Shown one piece after another: positions 1 to 7,045 of a DNA stretch of 16,529 bases (position 1 is its first letter; each line of letters opens with the position of its first letter). The stretch is from assembly GCA_964475385.1 (NCBI GenBank), contig CAYYWV010000059.1, positions 1 to 16,529 of the forward strand, given 5' to 3'. Under the pieces are notes generated by a model that was given only the letters and a program-made list of their open reading frames with translations, was not told where the DNA came from and did no database searches. This DNA comes from CAYYWV01 sp964475385 (GTDB lineage Bacteria; Pseudomonadota; Alphaproteobacteria; JAAXGF01). Position numbers and translations under genes: made by a program.

Positions 1-54
1 GCCCGCGAAGTGGCGGAAAGGCTTGAGGACGGGACACGCCGCCCGAAAGGGTAA
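1..54 (+). CDS. Possible 3' end of a protein gene cut by the window edge
   Basis: Frame 1 is open from the first base to a TAA at 52-54 and reads AREVAERLEDGTRRPKG, a charged, helix-like tail typical of a protein C-terminus. It would end 8 bp before the 3' end of the minus-strand tRNA-Ser. Only 17 codons are visible and another plus frame is also open here, so the call is weak and no family can be named. Confidence 0.25.
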   Translation, partial: AREVAERLEDGTRRPKG

Positions 55-62
55 GCGGATAA

Positions 63-150
63 TGGCGGAGGGACCGGGATTCGAACCCGGGACACCTTTC
101 GGTGAACACGCTTTCCAGGCGTGCGCCTTAAGCCACTCGGCCACCCCTCC
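63..150 (-). tRNA. tRNA-Ser (anticodon GGA)
   Basis: On the minus strand a cloverleaf can be folded. The 7-bp acceptor stem starts GGAGGGG and closes with a G-U pair, and the D arm contains GCCGAGTGGC. The anticodon stem is CACGC/GCGTG around loop CTGGAAA, giving anticodon GGA, which reads UCC and UCU. The long variable arm CACC-GAAA-GGTG is typical of class II tRNAs such as Ser and Leu, and the T arm has GGTTCGAATCC. The discriminator is G73, as expected for Ser, and CCA is encoded (positions 65-63). Total length is 88 nt including CCA. Confidence 0.97.
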
Positions 151-171
151 GCATCTGCTGCGCGCGGCCCA

Positions 172-199
172 TATATAGCGCAGCCGCCCCGCGTTGCAA
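172..199 (-). promoter_or_regulatory. Promoter of tRNA-Ser
   Basis: Minus strand: a -35 TTGCAA (199-194), a 16-bp spacer and a -10 TATATA (177-172). The predicted start is near 165, about 15 nt before the mature tRNA 5' end. It is the only AT-rich patch in the neighbourhood, which supports the call. Confidence 0.6.
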
Positions 200-301
200 A
201 CGCGCCCCGCGCGGGGCCGACAACCCAAGCATTGCGCGAACGCGCCAAGGCGTTAAGCTTGCCCCTCCGACGCGGGCGGGCGGAACGACAAGGAAGCCGC
301 G

Positions 302-613
302 ATGGTCGTGGGCCGGGTTCTCGGCTGGCTGATGCTCGTCGCCGCAATGGCGGCGGCAGTGGTCGAGCTGTTGCGCGCGTTGCGCGACGGGGCGTGGGAG
401 GTCTTCGCTCTCGGCGAGGCCTGGGCCGCGATCGACGCCAACAGCCTGGTCGGCTTCGGCGCCTTCGTCGAGAAGTCGCTTTCGCCCGCCCTGTGGTCGA
501 AGGTTCTGGTTCCGGCGCTGGCGCTGCCGCTCTGGGGCTATCTCGCCGTCGTCGGCGGGGCGCTCGTCTATCTGTGCCGGCGGCGGCCGCGGCGGCGTTT
601 CCGGCGCGGCTGA
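302..613 (+). CDS. Small two-helix inner-membrane protein of unknown function
   Basis: The product is 103 aa. Hydrophobic helices at about residues 5-24 and 66-91 flank a roughly 40-residue loop that contains GEAWAAIDANSLV and ALWSKVL. The tail RRRPRRRFRRG (93-103) is strongly basic and probably cytosolic, so both termini are likely inside. The ATG at 302 is preceded by AAGGAAG at a good distance. The loop pattern (LGE-W-.-D-.-SL, then P-.-LW) recalls short alphaproteobacterial membrane proteins of unknown function; that comparison is from memory, not a search. The gene converges on lepA, with stops 12 bp apart. No function can be assigned. Confidence 0.8.
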   Translation: MVVGRVLGWLMLVAAMAAAVVELLRALRDGAWEVFALGEAWAAIDANSLVGFGAFVEKSLSPALWSKVLVPALALPLWGYLAVVGGALVYLCRRRPRRRFRRG

Positions 614-625
614 GCCAAAACAATC

Positions 626-2431
626 CTATGTTTTTTCGGGCGTCTTGAGGGCGGCGAGGAAGGCGTCCTGGGGAATGTCGACCTTGCCTACGCGGCGCAT
701 CCGCTTCTTGCCTTCCTTCTGCTTCTCGAGGAGCTTGCGCTTGCGGCTCACGTCGCCGCCGTAGCACTTGGCGGTCACGTCCTTGCGCAGCGCGCGCACC
801 GTCTCGCGGGCGATGATCCGCCCGCCGATCGCGGCCTGGATGGCGACCTGGAAGAGCTGGCGCGGGATCAGCTCCTTGAGCCGCTGGCACAACGCGCGGC
901 CGCGCGACTCGGCCGCCGAGCGATGGACGATCAGCGCCAGCGCGTCCACCGGATCGCCGTTGATCAGGATCGAGAGCTTCACCAGGTCTCCGGGTTCGTA
1001 GCCGTCCATCTGATAGTCGAAGCTGGCGTAGCCTCGGCTCACCGACTTGAGCCGGTCGTAGAAGTCGTAGACCACCTCGGCGAGCGGCAAACGGTAGACC
1101 AGCATCGCCCGGCTGCCGGCGTAAGTCAGATCGACCTGCACCCCGCGCTTCTCGGTGCAAAGCGCGAGCACGCCGCCGAGATGCTCGTCGGGCACCAGGA
1201 TAGTGGCGCGAATCCAGGGCTCCTCGATGCGATCGATGCGCACCGGATCAGGCATGTCGACCGGGTTGTGCAACTCGATCCTCGCGCCGTCGGTGAGGTA
1301 GACGTGATAGATCACGCTCGGCGCGGTGGTCACGAGGTCGAGGTCGAACTCGCGCATCAGGCGTTCGCGCACGATCTCGAGATGCAGAAGGCCGAGGAAC
1401 CCGCAGCGGAAGCCGAAACCGAGCGCGGCCGAGGTCTCGGGCTCGTAGTGGAAGCTCGAATCGTTGAGCCGGAGCTTGGCGAGGCTGTCGCGCAAATGCT
1501 CGTAGTCGGCCGAATCGGCCGGGAACAGGCCGCAGAACACCACCGGGACCGAGGGTTTGAACCCGGGCAGCGGCCGGGCGCAAGGGCGGCGGTCCTCGGT
1601 GATGGTGTCGCCCACCGCGCAGTCGGAGACCGCCTTGATGGAGGCGGTGATGAAGCCGACCTCGCCGGCGGACAGGGCGTCGACCCGCTCGCGCTTGGGC
1701 GTGAACACGCCCACGCTGTCCACCTGATAGACCGCGCCGGTCTGCATCATGCGGATCTTCATGCCGCGTTCGAGCCGGCCGTCGACCACGCGGACCAGGA
1801 CGATGACGCCGAGATAGGCGTCGTACCAACTATCGACGAGAAGCGCCTTCAAGGGCGCTTCCGCATCGCCCGCGGGCGGCGGCAGGCGCGCGACCAGCGC
1901 CTCGAGCACGTCCGCCACGCCCGCGCCGGTCTTGGCCGAGATCTCGATCGCGTCCGCAGCGTCGAGGCCGACCACCTCTTCGATCTGGCGGCGGACCCGC
2001 TCGGGTTCGGCCGCCGGCAGGTCGATCTTGTTGAGGACCGGGATGATCTCGTGGTCGTTCTCGATCGCGAGATAGGCGTTGGCGAGCGTCTGGGCCTCGA
2101 CCCCTTGGCTCGCGTCGACCACCAGGAGCGAGCCCTCGCAGGCGGCGAGCGAACGGCTCACCTCGTAAGTGAAATCCACATGGCCCGGGGTGTCGATCAG
2201 GTTGAGCACATAGATCTCGCCGTCCTTCGCCCGCCATTCCAAGCGCACGGTCTGGGCCTTGATGGTGATGCCGCGCTCGCGTTCGATCGGCATCGAATCG
2301 AGCACCTGCTCCTGCATCTCGCGCGCGCTGAGCCCGCCGCAAATCTCGATCAGGCGGTCGGCAAGGGTCGATTTGCCGTGGTCGATATGGGCGATGATCG
2401 CGAAGTTGCGGATATGCGCGATGTCGGTCAT
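626..2431 (-). CDS. lepA: Elongation factor 4 (LepA), ribosome-associated GTPase
   Basis: The product is 601 aa, the usual length for the family. GTPase motifs are intact: P-loop AHIDHGKST (residues 14-22), switch I RERGIT (51-56), DTPGH (80-84) and NKID (134-137). EF-G-like domains follow, and the LepA-specific C-terminal domain ends in VGKVDIPQDAFLAALK. LepA binds the ribosome, promotes back-translocation in vitro and affects translation initiation and ribosome assembly. The start ATG at 2431 gives the canonical MTDIAHIRNFAIIAHIDHGK. The gene lies 28 bp after pheT with no terminator between them, so it is probably the last gene of the rpmI-rplT-pheST operon. No terminator with a T-run is evident in the 12-bp convergent gap on its far side. 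Confidence 0.98.
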   Translation of the reverse strand: MTDIAHIRNFAIIAHIDHGKSTLADRLIEICGGLSAREMQEQVLDSMPIERERGITIKAQTVRLEWRAKDGEIYVLNLIDTPGHVDFTYEVSRSLAACEGSLLVVDASQGVEAQTLANAYLAIENDHEIIPVLNKIDLPAAEPERVRRQIEEVVGLDAADAIEISAKTGAGVADVLEALVARLPPPAGDAEAPLKALLVDSWYDAYLGVIVLVRVVDGRLERGMKIRMMQTGAVYQVDSVGVFTPKRERVDALSAGEVGFITASIKAVSDCAVGDTITEDRRPCARPLPGFKPSVPVVFCGLFPADSADYEHLRDSLAKLRLNDSSFHYEPETSAALGFGFRCGFLGLLHLEIVRERLMREFDLDLVTTAPSVIYHVYLTDGARIELHNPVDMPDPVRIDRIEEPWIRATILVPDEHLGGVLALCTEKRGVQVDLTYAGSRAMLVYRLPLAEVVYDFYDRLKSVSRGYASFDYQMDGYEPGDLVKLSILINGDPVDALALIVHRSAAESRGRALCQRLKELIPRQLFQVAIQAAIGGRIIARETVRALRKDVTAKCYGGDVSRKRKLLEKQKEGKKRMRRVGKVDIPQDAFLAALKTPEKT

Positions 2432-2459
2432 GGCCCCGTCCGCCGCGGGCGCGAAAGGC

Positions 2460-4865
2460 TCACCCGCGCAAGACCCCGCCGGTCGCCTTCTCGACGGCGG
2501 CGACGATGCGTTGGGCGACGGCCTCGATCTCCTCGTCGGTGAGCGTGCGCTCTCTCGGCTGAAGCGTCACCGCGATGGCGAGCGAGCGTTTGCCGGCCCC
2601 AAGCTCGGGCCCTTCGTACGCGTCGAACACCGCGACATCGGCGATCAGCGCCTTGTCGGCCCCGCGCGCGGCGCGCGCCAGATCGGCGGCGGCGACATCG
2701 GCGTCGACCACGAAGGCGAAGTCGCGGACCACCGGGTGGAAGGGCGAGAGCTTGAGCGGCGGCCGCGCCGTTCCCTTGCGGGCGCGCGGTGCGGGGATCT
2801 CGTCGAGGAAGACTTCGGCGGCGACCACCGGCCCCTTGACGTCGAAGGCGGCGAGCACGCGCGGGTGCACCGCGCCGAAATGGCCGAGAACCTTGGGACC
2901 GAGGCGCAAGACGCCCGATTGGCCGGGGTGATACCAGGCCGGCCCCGGGGCCTCGACCTGCACGCTCGCGGCCGGGCCGCCGCAAGCCGCGATCACGGCG
3001 AGCGCGTCGGCCTTGGCGTCGAAGGCGTCGACGTCGCGCGGCTGCGCCGCCCAATGCCGCGGGCCGGTCCGCCCGCGCCGCAGCGCCCCGGCGGCGAGCC
3101 TTTGGCCTTCGGGCGTGTCGTCGCGATAGACGTGGGCGACCTCGAACAGCCCGACCTCGGGGACGCCGCGGGCGAGGTTGCGTCCGGCGGCGGCGAGAAG
3201 GTTGGGGATCAGGCTCGGCCGCATGTCGGTGAGCTCGGCGCTGATCGGGTTCGCAAGCCTGAGCGCGTCCGCCCCGCCGCCGAACATCTCGGCCTGCGCC
3301 CGGGGCAGGAACGACCAGGTCACCGCCTCGGCCAGCCCGCGGGCGGCGAGCCGACGTTTGGCCCAGCGCGCCCGGCGCTGGGTCAGGGTCAGGATGGGCC
3401 GCGCCACGCCGTGGATGCGCGGCATCGAGACCGGGGGAATCCGGTCGTAGCCGTGAACGCGCAAGACCTCCTCGACCACGTCGGGCTCGACCTCGATGTC
3501 GTGACGCCAGCTCGGCGCGGTCACGGTCCAGCGCTCGGTCTCCGCGTCCGCGATCTCGAAACCGAGGCGCTCGAGCGTCGTCCGGGCCTCGGCGGGATCG
3601 ACCGCGACCCCGCACAGGCTTTCGAGGCGGCCGGGCCGGAAGGAGAGCCGGCGCCGCGCCTCGGGCGGCGCGCCGGCGATGACGAGCTCGCTCGGCTCGC
3701 CGCCGCACAGATCGAGGATCAACCGGGTCGCGATCTCGGCCGCGGGAATCGCGAAGGCCGGATCGACCCCGCGCTCGAAACGGTAGCGGGCGTCGGTCTC
3801 GATCCCGAGCGCGCGCCCGGTGGCGGCGATGCGGCGCGGGTCGAACAGCGCGATTTCGAGAAACACGTCGGTCGTGTTCTCGTCGCAGCCGGTGCTCTCG
3901 CCGCCGATCACGCCGGCGAGGCTGATCAGCCCGCTGTCGTCGCAGATCGCGGTCATGGTCTCGTCGATCGCGTACTCGCGCCCATCCAGCGCCACGAAAC
4001 GGTCGCCCTTGCGCCCCATGCGCAAGCGCAGATCGCCGCGGATCTTGGCGGCGTCGAAGACATGGGCCGGGCGGCCGAGGTCGAAGGTCAGCCAGTTGGT
4101 GAGATCGACCAACGCCGAGATCGGCCTGAGCCCGATGGCCGAAAGCCTCCGGCGCAGCCACTCCGGGCTTTCGCCGTTTCGCACGCCCCGGATCAGGCGG
4201 CCGACGAACAACGGGCAGGCGTCGGCGTGGTCGGCGTCGAAGTCGAGACGGACCCGGATCGGGCTTTCGAACGCGCCCGGCACCGGCGTGGCGTCGAGCG
4301 GCTTGAGCGTTCCCATCCCGGCCGCGGCGAGATCGCGCGCGATCCCGCGCACGCCCAGGCAATCGGCCCGGTCGGGGGTGACGGCGACGTCGATCACCGG
4401 ATCGTCGAGGCCGAGCACCGAGACCACCGGCGCGCCTACGGGAGCGTCCTCGGGCAGCTCGATGATGCCGTCGTGGTCGTCGCCGAGCCCCATCTCGCGC
4501 TCGGAGCACAGCATGCCGTTGCTCTCGACGCCGCGGATCTTCGCCGCCTTGAGGCGGAGCCCGGTGCCCGGGATCGTAAGCCCGGCGCGGGCGAACACGC
4601 CTTTCATCCCGGCCCGCGCGTTGGGCGCGCCGCAAATCACCTGGACGACGTCGTTGCCGGTGTCGACCCGGCAGACGCGCAGACGGTCGGCGTCGGGGTG
4701 GGGCTCGGCCGAGACCACATGGCCGACGACGAAGGGTCCGAGCGCCGCGCCGCGGTCGATCACGTCCTCGACCTCGAGGCCGAGCGCGGTCAGCCTCTCG
4801 GTCACCGCGTCGAGGGCCGCGTCGGTCTCGAGATGGTCCTTGAGCCAGCCGAAGGTGAACTTCAT
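2460..4865 (-). CDS. pheT: Phenylalanine-tRNA ligase beta subunit
   Basis: The product is 801 aa, normal for bacterial PheT. The order is an N-terminal MKFTFGWLKDHL segment, an OB-fold tRNA-binding domain with HPDADRLRVCRVDTG (56-70), SNGMLCSEREMGL (115-127), TPDRADCLGV (163-172), then the B3/B4 editing and B5 regions. A ferredoxin-like anticodon-binding domain covers about the last 95 residues, containing LSPFHPVVRDFAFVVD. PheT pairs with PheS as an alpha2-beta2 enzyme that charges tRNA-Phe; the beta subunit supplies tRNA binding and removal of mischarged Tyr. The start ATG at 4865 follows the pheS stop by 10 bp, with AAGGGCGGG as ribosome binding site, so translation is probably coupled to pheS. 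No key element appears missing. Confidence 0.98.
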   Translation of the reverse strand: MKFTFGWLKDHLETDAALDAVTERLTALGLEVEDVIDRGAALGPFVVGHVVSAEPHPDADRLRVCRVDTGNDVVQVICGAPNARAGMKGVFARAGLTIPGTGLRLKAAKIRGVESNGMLCSEREMGLGDDHDGIIELPEDAPVGAPVVSVLGLDDPVIDVAVTPDRADCLGVRGIARDLAAAGMGTLKPLDATPVPGAFESPIRVRLDFDADHADACPLFVGRLIRGVRNGESPEWLRRRLSAIGLRPISALVDLTNWLTFDLGRPAHVFDAAKIRGDLRLRMGRKGDRFVALDGREYAIDETMTAICDDSGLISLAGVIGGESTGCDENTTDVFLEIALFDPRRIAATGRALGIETDARYRFERGVDPAFAIPAAEIATRLILDLCGGEPSELVIAGAPPEARRRLSFRPGRLESLCGVAVDPAEARTTLERLGFEIADAETERWTVTAPSWRHDIEVEPDVVEEVLRVHGYDRIPPVSMPRIHGVARPILTLTQRRARWAKRRLAARGLAEAVTWSFLPRAQAEMFGGGADALRLANPISAELTDMRPSLIPNLLAAAGRNLARGVPEVGLFEVAHVYRDDTPEGQRLAAGALRRGRTGPRHWAAQPRDVDAFDAKADALAVIAACGGPAASVQVEAPGPAWYHPGQSGVLRLGPKVLGHFGAVHPRVLAAFDVKGPVVAAEVFLDEIPAPRARKGTARPPLKLSPFHPVVRDFAFVVDADVAAADLARAARGADKALIADVAVFDAYEGPELGAGKRSLAIAVTLQPRERTLTDEEIEAVAQRIVAAVEKATGGVLRG

Positions 4866-4875
4866 CGCCCGCCCT

Positions 4876-5952
4876 TCATCGCGTGAGCCCCGTGGGCAGC
4901 GTAGGCACGTCGAGCGCGCCGAAACCGTAATGGCGCAGCCAGCGCAGATCGGCGTCGAAGAAGCTGCGCAAATCGCCGATCCCGTACTTCAGCATGGCGA
5001 TGCGGTCGATCCCCATGCCGAAGGCGAAGCCCTGGTACGCGTCGGGGTCGATCCCGCAGTTGGCGAGCACCTTGGGGTGCACCATCCCGCAGCCCAGAAT
5101 CTCGAGCCAGTCGTCGCCGGCGCCGATGGCGAGCTCGCCGTCCTTGCGGGTGCAGCCGATGTCCATCTCGGCCGACGGCGAGGTGAACGGGAAGTAGCTC
5201 GGCCGGAAGCGCACCGGCACGTCGTCGATCTCGAAGAAGGCGCGCACGAAGTCGATCAAGCAGCCCTTGAGATGGCCCATATGGGTCGAACGGTCGACGA
5301 CCAGCCCTTCGACCTGGTGGAACATGGGCGTGTGCGTCATGTCCGAATCGCAGCGATACGTCCGCCCGGGCGCGATCAGGCGGAGCGGCGGCTTGGTCGC
5401 CTGCATGGAGCGCACCTGCACGGGCGAGGTGTGGGTGCGCAGAAGCTTGCGTTCGCCGCGCGCGTCGGGGACGAAGTAGAAGGTGTCGTGCTCTTGGCGC
5501 GCCGGGTGCTCGGGCGGAATGTTGAGCGCGGTGAAGTTGTGGAAGTCGTCCTCGATGTCGGGGCCTTCGGCGATCGTGAAGCCCATGTCGCCGAAGATCG
5601 CCACGATCTCGTCGAGAACCTGGCTTACCGGGTGGATGCGCCCTTCCGGCTCGGGCCGGGCCGGCAGGGTGACGTCGAGGCGCTCGGCGGCGAGGCGCGC
5701 TTCGAGCGCGGCCTCGGCGAGCGCGGCCCGGCGCGTCTCGATCGCAGCCGTGATCTCGCCTTTGAGCGCGTTCAGCGCCCGGCCCGCGGCCTGGCGCTCC
5801 TCGGGGGCCAGCGCGCGCAGGCCCTTCATCGCCGCGGTGAGCGCCCCCTTGCGCCCCAGCGCCTTGACGCGCGCGGCCTCGAGCGCGTCGAGGTCGGTCG
5901 CGGCCTCGATCGCGCTCAGAAGGGATTCGCGCAGGCGCTCGATGTCCGACAT
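4876..5952 (-). CDS. pheS: Phenylalanine-tRNA ligase alpha subunit
   Basis: The product is 358 aa from ATG 5952, which begins MSDIERLRESLLSAIEAATD, the expected coiled-coil N-terminus (about 1-90). The frame stays open upstream into rplT, but that part is low-complexity shadow. The class II catalytic core carries GPDIEDDFHNF (130-140), LRTHTSPVQVRSM (171-183), GRTYRCDSDMTHTPMFHQ (196-213), FRPSYFPFTSPSAEMD (249-264) and motif 3 FAFGMGIDRIAML (309-321). It activates Phe with ATP and transfers it to tRNA-Phe together with PheT. The gap to rplT is 82 bp without a T-run terminator, so co-transcription is likely. A tandem 8-bp repeat (GTCTCGCG twice, 5964-5979) lies just upstream of the start, and the ribosome binding site is weak. 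Confidence 0.98.
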   Translation of the reverse strand: MSDIERLRESLLSAIEAATDLDALEAARVKALGRKGALTAAMKGLRALAPEERQAAGRALNALKGEITAAIETRRAALAEAALEARLAAERLDVTLPARPEPEGRIHPVSQVLDEIVAIFGDMGFTIAEGPDIEDDFHNFTALNIPPEHPARQEHDTFYFVPDARGERKLLRTHTSPVQVRSMQATKPPLRLIAPGRTYRCDSDMTHTPMFHQVEGLVVDRSTHMGHLKGCLIDFVRAFFEIDDVPVRFRPSYFPFTSPSAEMDIGCTRKDGELAIGAGDDWLEILGCGMVHPKVLANCGIDPDAYQGFAFGMGIDRIAMLKYGIGDLRSFFDADLRWLRHYGFGALDVPTLPTGLTR

Positions 5953-6034
5953 GGGCGGCGGTTGTCTCGCGGTCTCGCGCCCGGGACGACGCGTTCGCCG
6001 GCCCGCGGGCGCAAAGCCGATTCGGCGGGCGCGC

Positions 6035-6400
6035 TCAGGCCGCCTCGGCGAGCGCGGCGCGCGCCTTCTCGACCAGGGTCTTGAAGGCGTCGGGCTCGCG
6101 CACCGCAAGATCGGCGAGAACCTTGCGGTCGATCCGCACCTCGGCCCGGTCGAGCCCATGCATGAACTGGGCGTAGGTCAGGCCCTCGGCGCGGGCGGCG
6201 GCGTTGATGCGCTGAATCCACAGGCTGCGGAAGCTGCGCTTGCGGTTGCGGCGGTCGCGATAGGCGTACTGCAACGCCTTTTCGACGCGCTGAAGGGCGA
6301 GGCGGTAGCAGTTCTTGCTGCGGCCGCGGTAGCCCTTGGCCTTCGCGATGACCTTCTTGTGGCGGGCGCGCGCGGTGACGCCCCTTTTGACACGAGCCAT
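6035..6400 (-). CDS. rplT: 50S ribosomal protein L20
   Basis: The product is 121 aa. The basic N-terminal arm begins MARVKRGVTARARHKK, and the family signature KRSFRSLWIQRINAA lies at about 54-68. L20 binds 23S rRNA early in 50S assembly, and in enterobacteria and bacilli it also represses its own operon by binding the mRNA leader. The start at 6400 lies 11 bp after the rpmI stop. A leader target for such control is not evident here. Confidence 0.99.
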   Translation of the reverse strand: MARVKRGVTARARHKKVIAKAKGYRGRSKNCYRLALQRVEKALQYAYRDRRNRKRSFRSLWIQRINAAARAEGLTYAQFMHGLDRAEVRIDRKVLADLAVREPDAFKTLVEKARAALAEAA

Positions 6401-6411
6401 GGTTCAACCCC

Positions 6412-6609
6412 CTAGCGATAGGGCATGTACTTCTTGACGATCTTGGCGTCGCAGTCGGCCATGATGTCGGTGCCGCGCGCCTTGCGGATCATCTTCTGGG
6501 GCCGCTTGCGCATGCCGTGGCGCTTGCACGCCGGGTTCTTGCGAACCTTGCCCGTGGCGGTGAAGGAGAAGCGCTTCTTGGCGCTGCTCTTGGTCTTGAG
6601 CTTCGGCAT
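6412..6609 (-). CDS. rpmI: 50S ribosomal protein L35
   Basis: The product is 65 aa. It starts MPKLKTKSSAKKRFSFTATG and ends KIVKKYMPYR, matching L35 in length and in its very basic composition. ATG 6609 is preceded by AAGGA seven bases upstream. It is the first gene of the rpmI-rplT-pheS-pheT-lepA operon, with a promoter about 100 bp upstream. It is separated from infC, its usual upstream neighbour, by the plus-strand VanZ-like gene. Confidence 0.98.
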   Translation of the reverse strand: MPKLKTKSSAKKRFSFTATGKVRKNPACKRHGMRKRPQKMIRKARGTDIMADCDAKIVKKYMPYR

Positions 6610-6713
6610 TTCGCTGTCCTTGATTGGGCCGGACCCGGAGACCGGGCGGCGGTCGTTGCGCGATCTGGGCGACGAGGCATGCCGTGGGCCGGGCCGCCCT
6701 TTTGGGAGACCGG

Positions 6714-6742
6714 GTTATAGCGACCCATAGGGGGAAATGCAA
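6714..6742 (-). promoter_or_regulatory. Promoter of the rpmI-rplT-pheST-lepA operon
   Basis: Minus strand: -35 TTGCAT (6742-6737), a 17-bp spacer and -10 TATAAC (6719-6714). The extended element GCTATAAC matches the alphaproteobacterial housekeeping consensus GCTANAWC exactly. The predicted start is near 6707, giving a leader of about 98 nt before rpmI. Confidence 0.75.
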
Positions 6743-6800
6743 GGCCCGCCCCGCCTTCGGCCCCGGGCGCCCGAATGGACGCGCCGGCCCTTGCTCGGGT

Positions 6801-6837
6801 AAAAAAAACCCCGCGCCGACTTAGATGCCGCGCGGGG
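6801..6837 (-). terminator. Strong intrinsic terminator, minus strand
   Basis: On the minus strand CCCCGCGC (6837-6830) pairs perfectly with GCGCGGGG (6816-6809) across a 13-nt loop, followed at once by eight T (6808-6801). It lies upstream of the rpmI promoter, so it does not end the rpmI operon. It must end something transcribed leftward from 6838 or beyond: a small RNA or read-through from infC. Confidence 0.85.
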
Positions 6838-6865
6838 CGAGTTGTCCGGGTAAGGCGAGGTAAGT
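6801..6865 (-). ncRNA. Candidate FNR/FixK-controlled small RNA, about 65 nt
   Basis: A predicted start at about 6865 follows a -10 TAGGGT (6877-6872). The RNA would end at the strong hairpin and T8 tract at 6801-6837. Its 5' part is C/U-rich and little structured, with CTTACC twice ten bases apart (CTTACCTCGCCTTACCC), a plausible seed against purine-rich ribosome binding sites. No good -35 is present. Instead an FNR-like box is centred at -41.5, the class II activator position. E. coli FnrS is a known FNR-activated small RNA, but no sequence kinship is claimed. It could instead be a remnant leader, or a terminator for antisense transcripts. Confidence 0.4.
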
Positions 6866-6899
6866 GCCCGTACCCTAAGGGGAGGGACGCCCGCCTGCC

Positions 6900-6913
6900 T
6901 TGATCCAGGTTAA
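6900..6913 (-). promoter_or_regulatory. FNR/FixK-like box
   Basis: Minus strand TTAAC-CTGG-ATCAA against the consensus TTGAT-N4-ATCAA. One half-site is perfect; the other has the right spacing but lacks the usual G. The centre (6906.5) is 41.5 bp from the start predicted from the -10 at 6877-6872. It could also act on the divergent plus-strand gene. Confidence 0.4.
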
Positions 6914-6931
6914 GAATCGCGCCCTTTTTTC

Positions 6932-6970
6932 AAAAAAAATGCCCCGGCGCTTGACCGCAGCGCGGCCGGG
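6932..6970 (-). terminator. Terminator-like hairpin with T8 tract, minus strand
   Basis: Minus strand CCCGGC (6970-6965) pairs with GCCGGG (6948-6943), with three more pairs inside after a bulge, and T8 follows at 6939-6932 three bases after the stem. It could stop leftward transcripts coming through the VanZ-like gene from infC. It overlaps the plus-strand promoter candidate, so the hairpin may be partly coincidental. Confidence 0.4.
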
Positions 6971-6983
6971 CCTGTCCTATAGC
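6951..6983 (+). promoter_or_regulatory. Promoter candidate for the VanZ-like gene
   Basis: TTGACC (6951-6956) lies 18-21 bp from TCCTATAGC (6975-6983), depending on the -10 alignment, so the spacing is not ideal. The -10 region is framed by a perfect 5-bp inverted repeat, TGTCC-TATAGC-GGACA (6973-6988), a possible operator. The gene starts at 7046. Confidence 0.35.
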
Positions 6984-7045
6984 GGACACCGGGCTCCGGG
7001 GCCGGCGGGCATGCCCGGGAGCGGGCATAACGGCGGGGTCGTACG

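Larger units (their letters stand above)
6610..7045. other. 436-bp regulatory gap between rpmI and the VanZ-like gene
   Basis: There is no protein gene here. Reading from the rpmI side it holds a roughly 100-nt rpmI leader, the rpmI promoter, a strong minus-strand terminator and an FNR/FixK-like box. Beyond these lie a second, weaker minus-strand terminator-like hairpin with a T8 tract and a plus-strand promoter candidate for the VanZ-like gene. The leader contains a small CCCGG-TCT-CCGGG hairpin near the rpmI ribosome binding site. Short open frames in this stretch look like chance. Confidence 0.7.

Noticed and set aside
207..222. GC palindrome CCCCGCGCGGGG upstream of the tRNA-Ser promoter as a terminator
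   Set aside because: No T-run on either strand, and such palindromes are expected by chance at this GC content.
616..636. AAAACA...TGTTTT hairpin with T6 between the small membrane gene and lepA as a terminator
   Set aside because: The stem is only A/T-rich and short, so it is unlikely to stop polymerase; left out of the features.
2259..4886. 875-codon open frame antisense to pheT (and similar ones at 923-2542 and 3820-6084)
   Set aside because: The sense strand encodes clear PheT, LepA and PheS. High third-position GC removes stops from the antisense frames, and the products are Arg/Gly/Asp-rich with no recognisable domain.
5953..6159. Longer pheS start inside rplT
   Set aside because: Arg/Pro-rich shadow of rplT; PheS homology begins at ATG 5952.
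6881..6930. Plus-strand T6 tract (6925-6930) as a terminator
   Set aside because: The only stem available is six pairs with a bulge and a large loop, and no plus-strand gene ends upstream.
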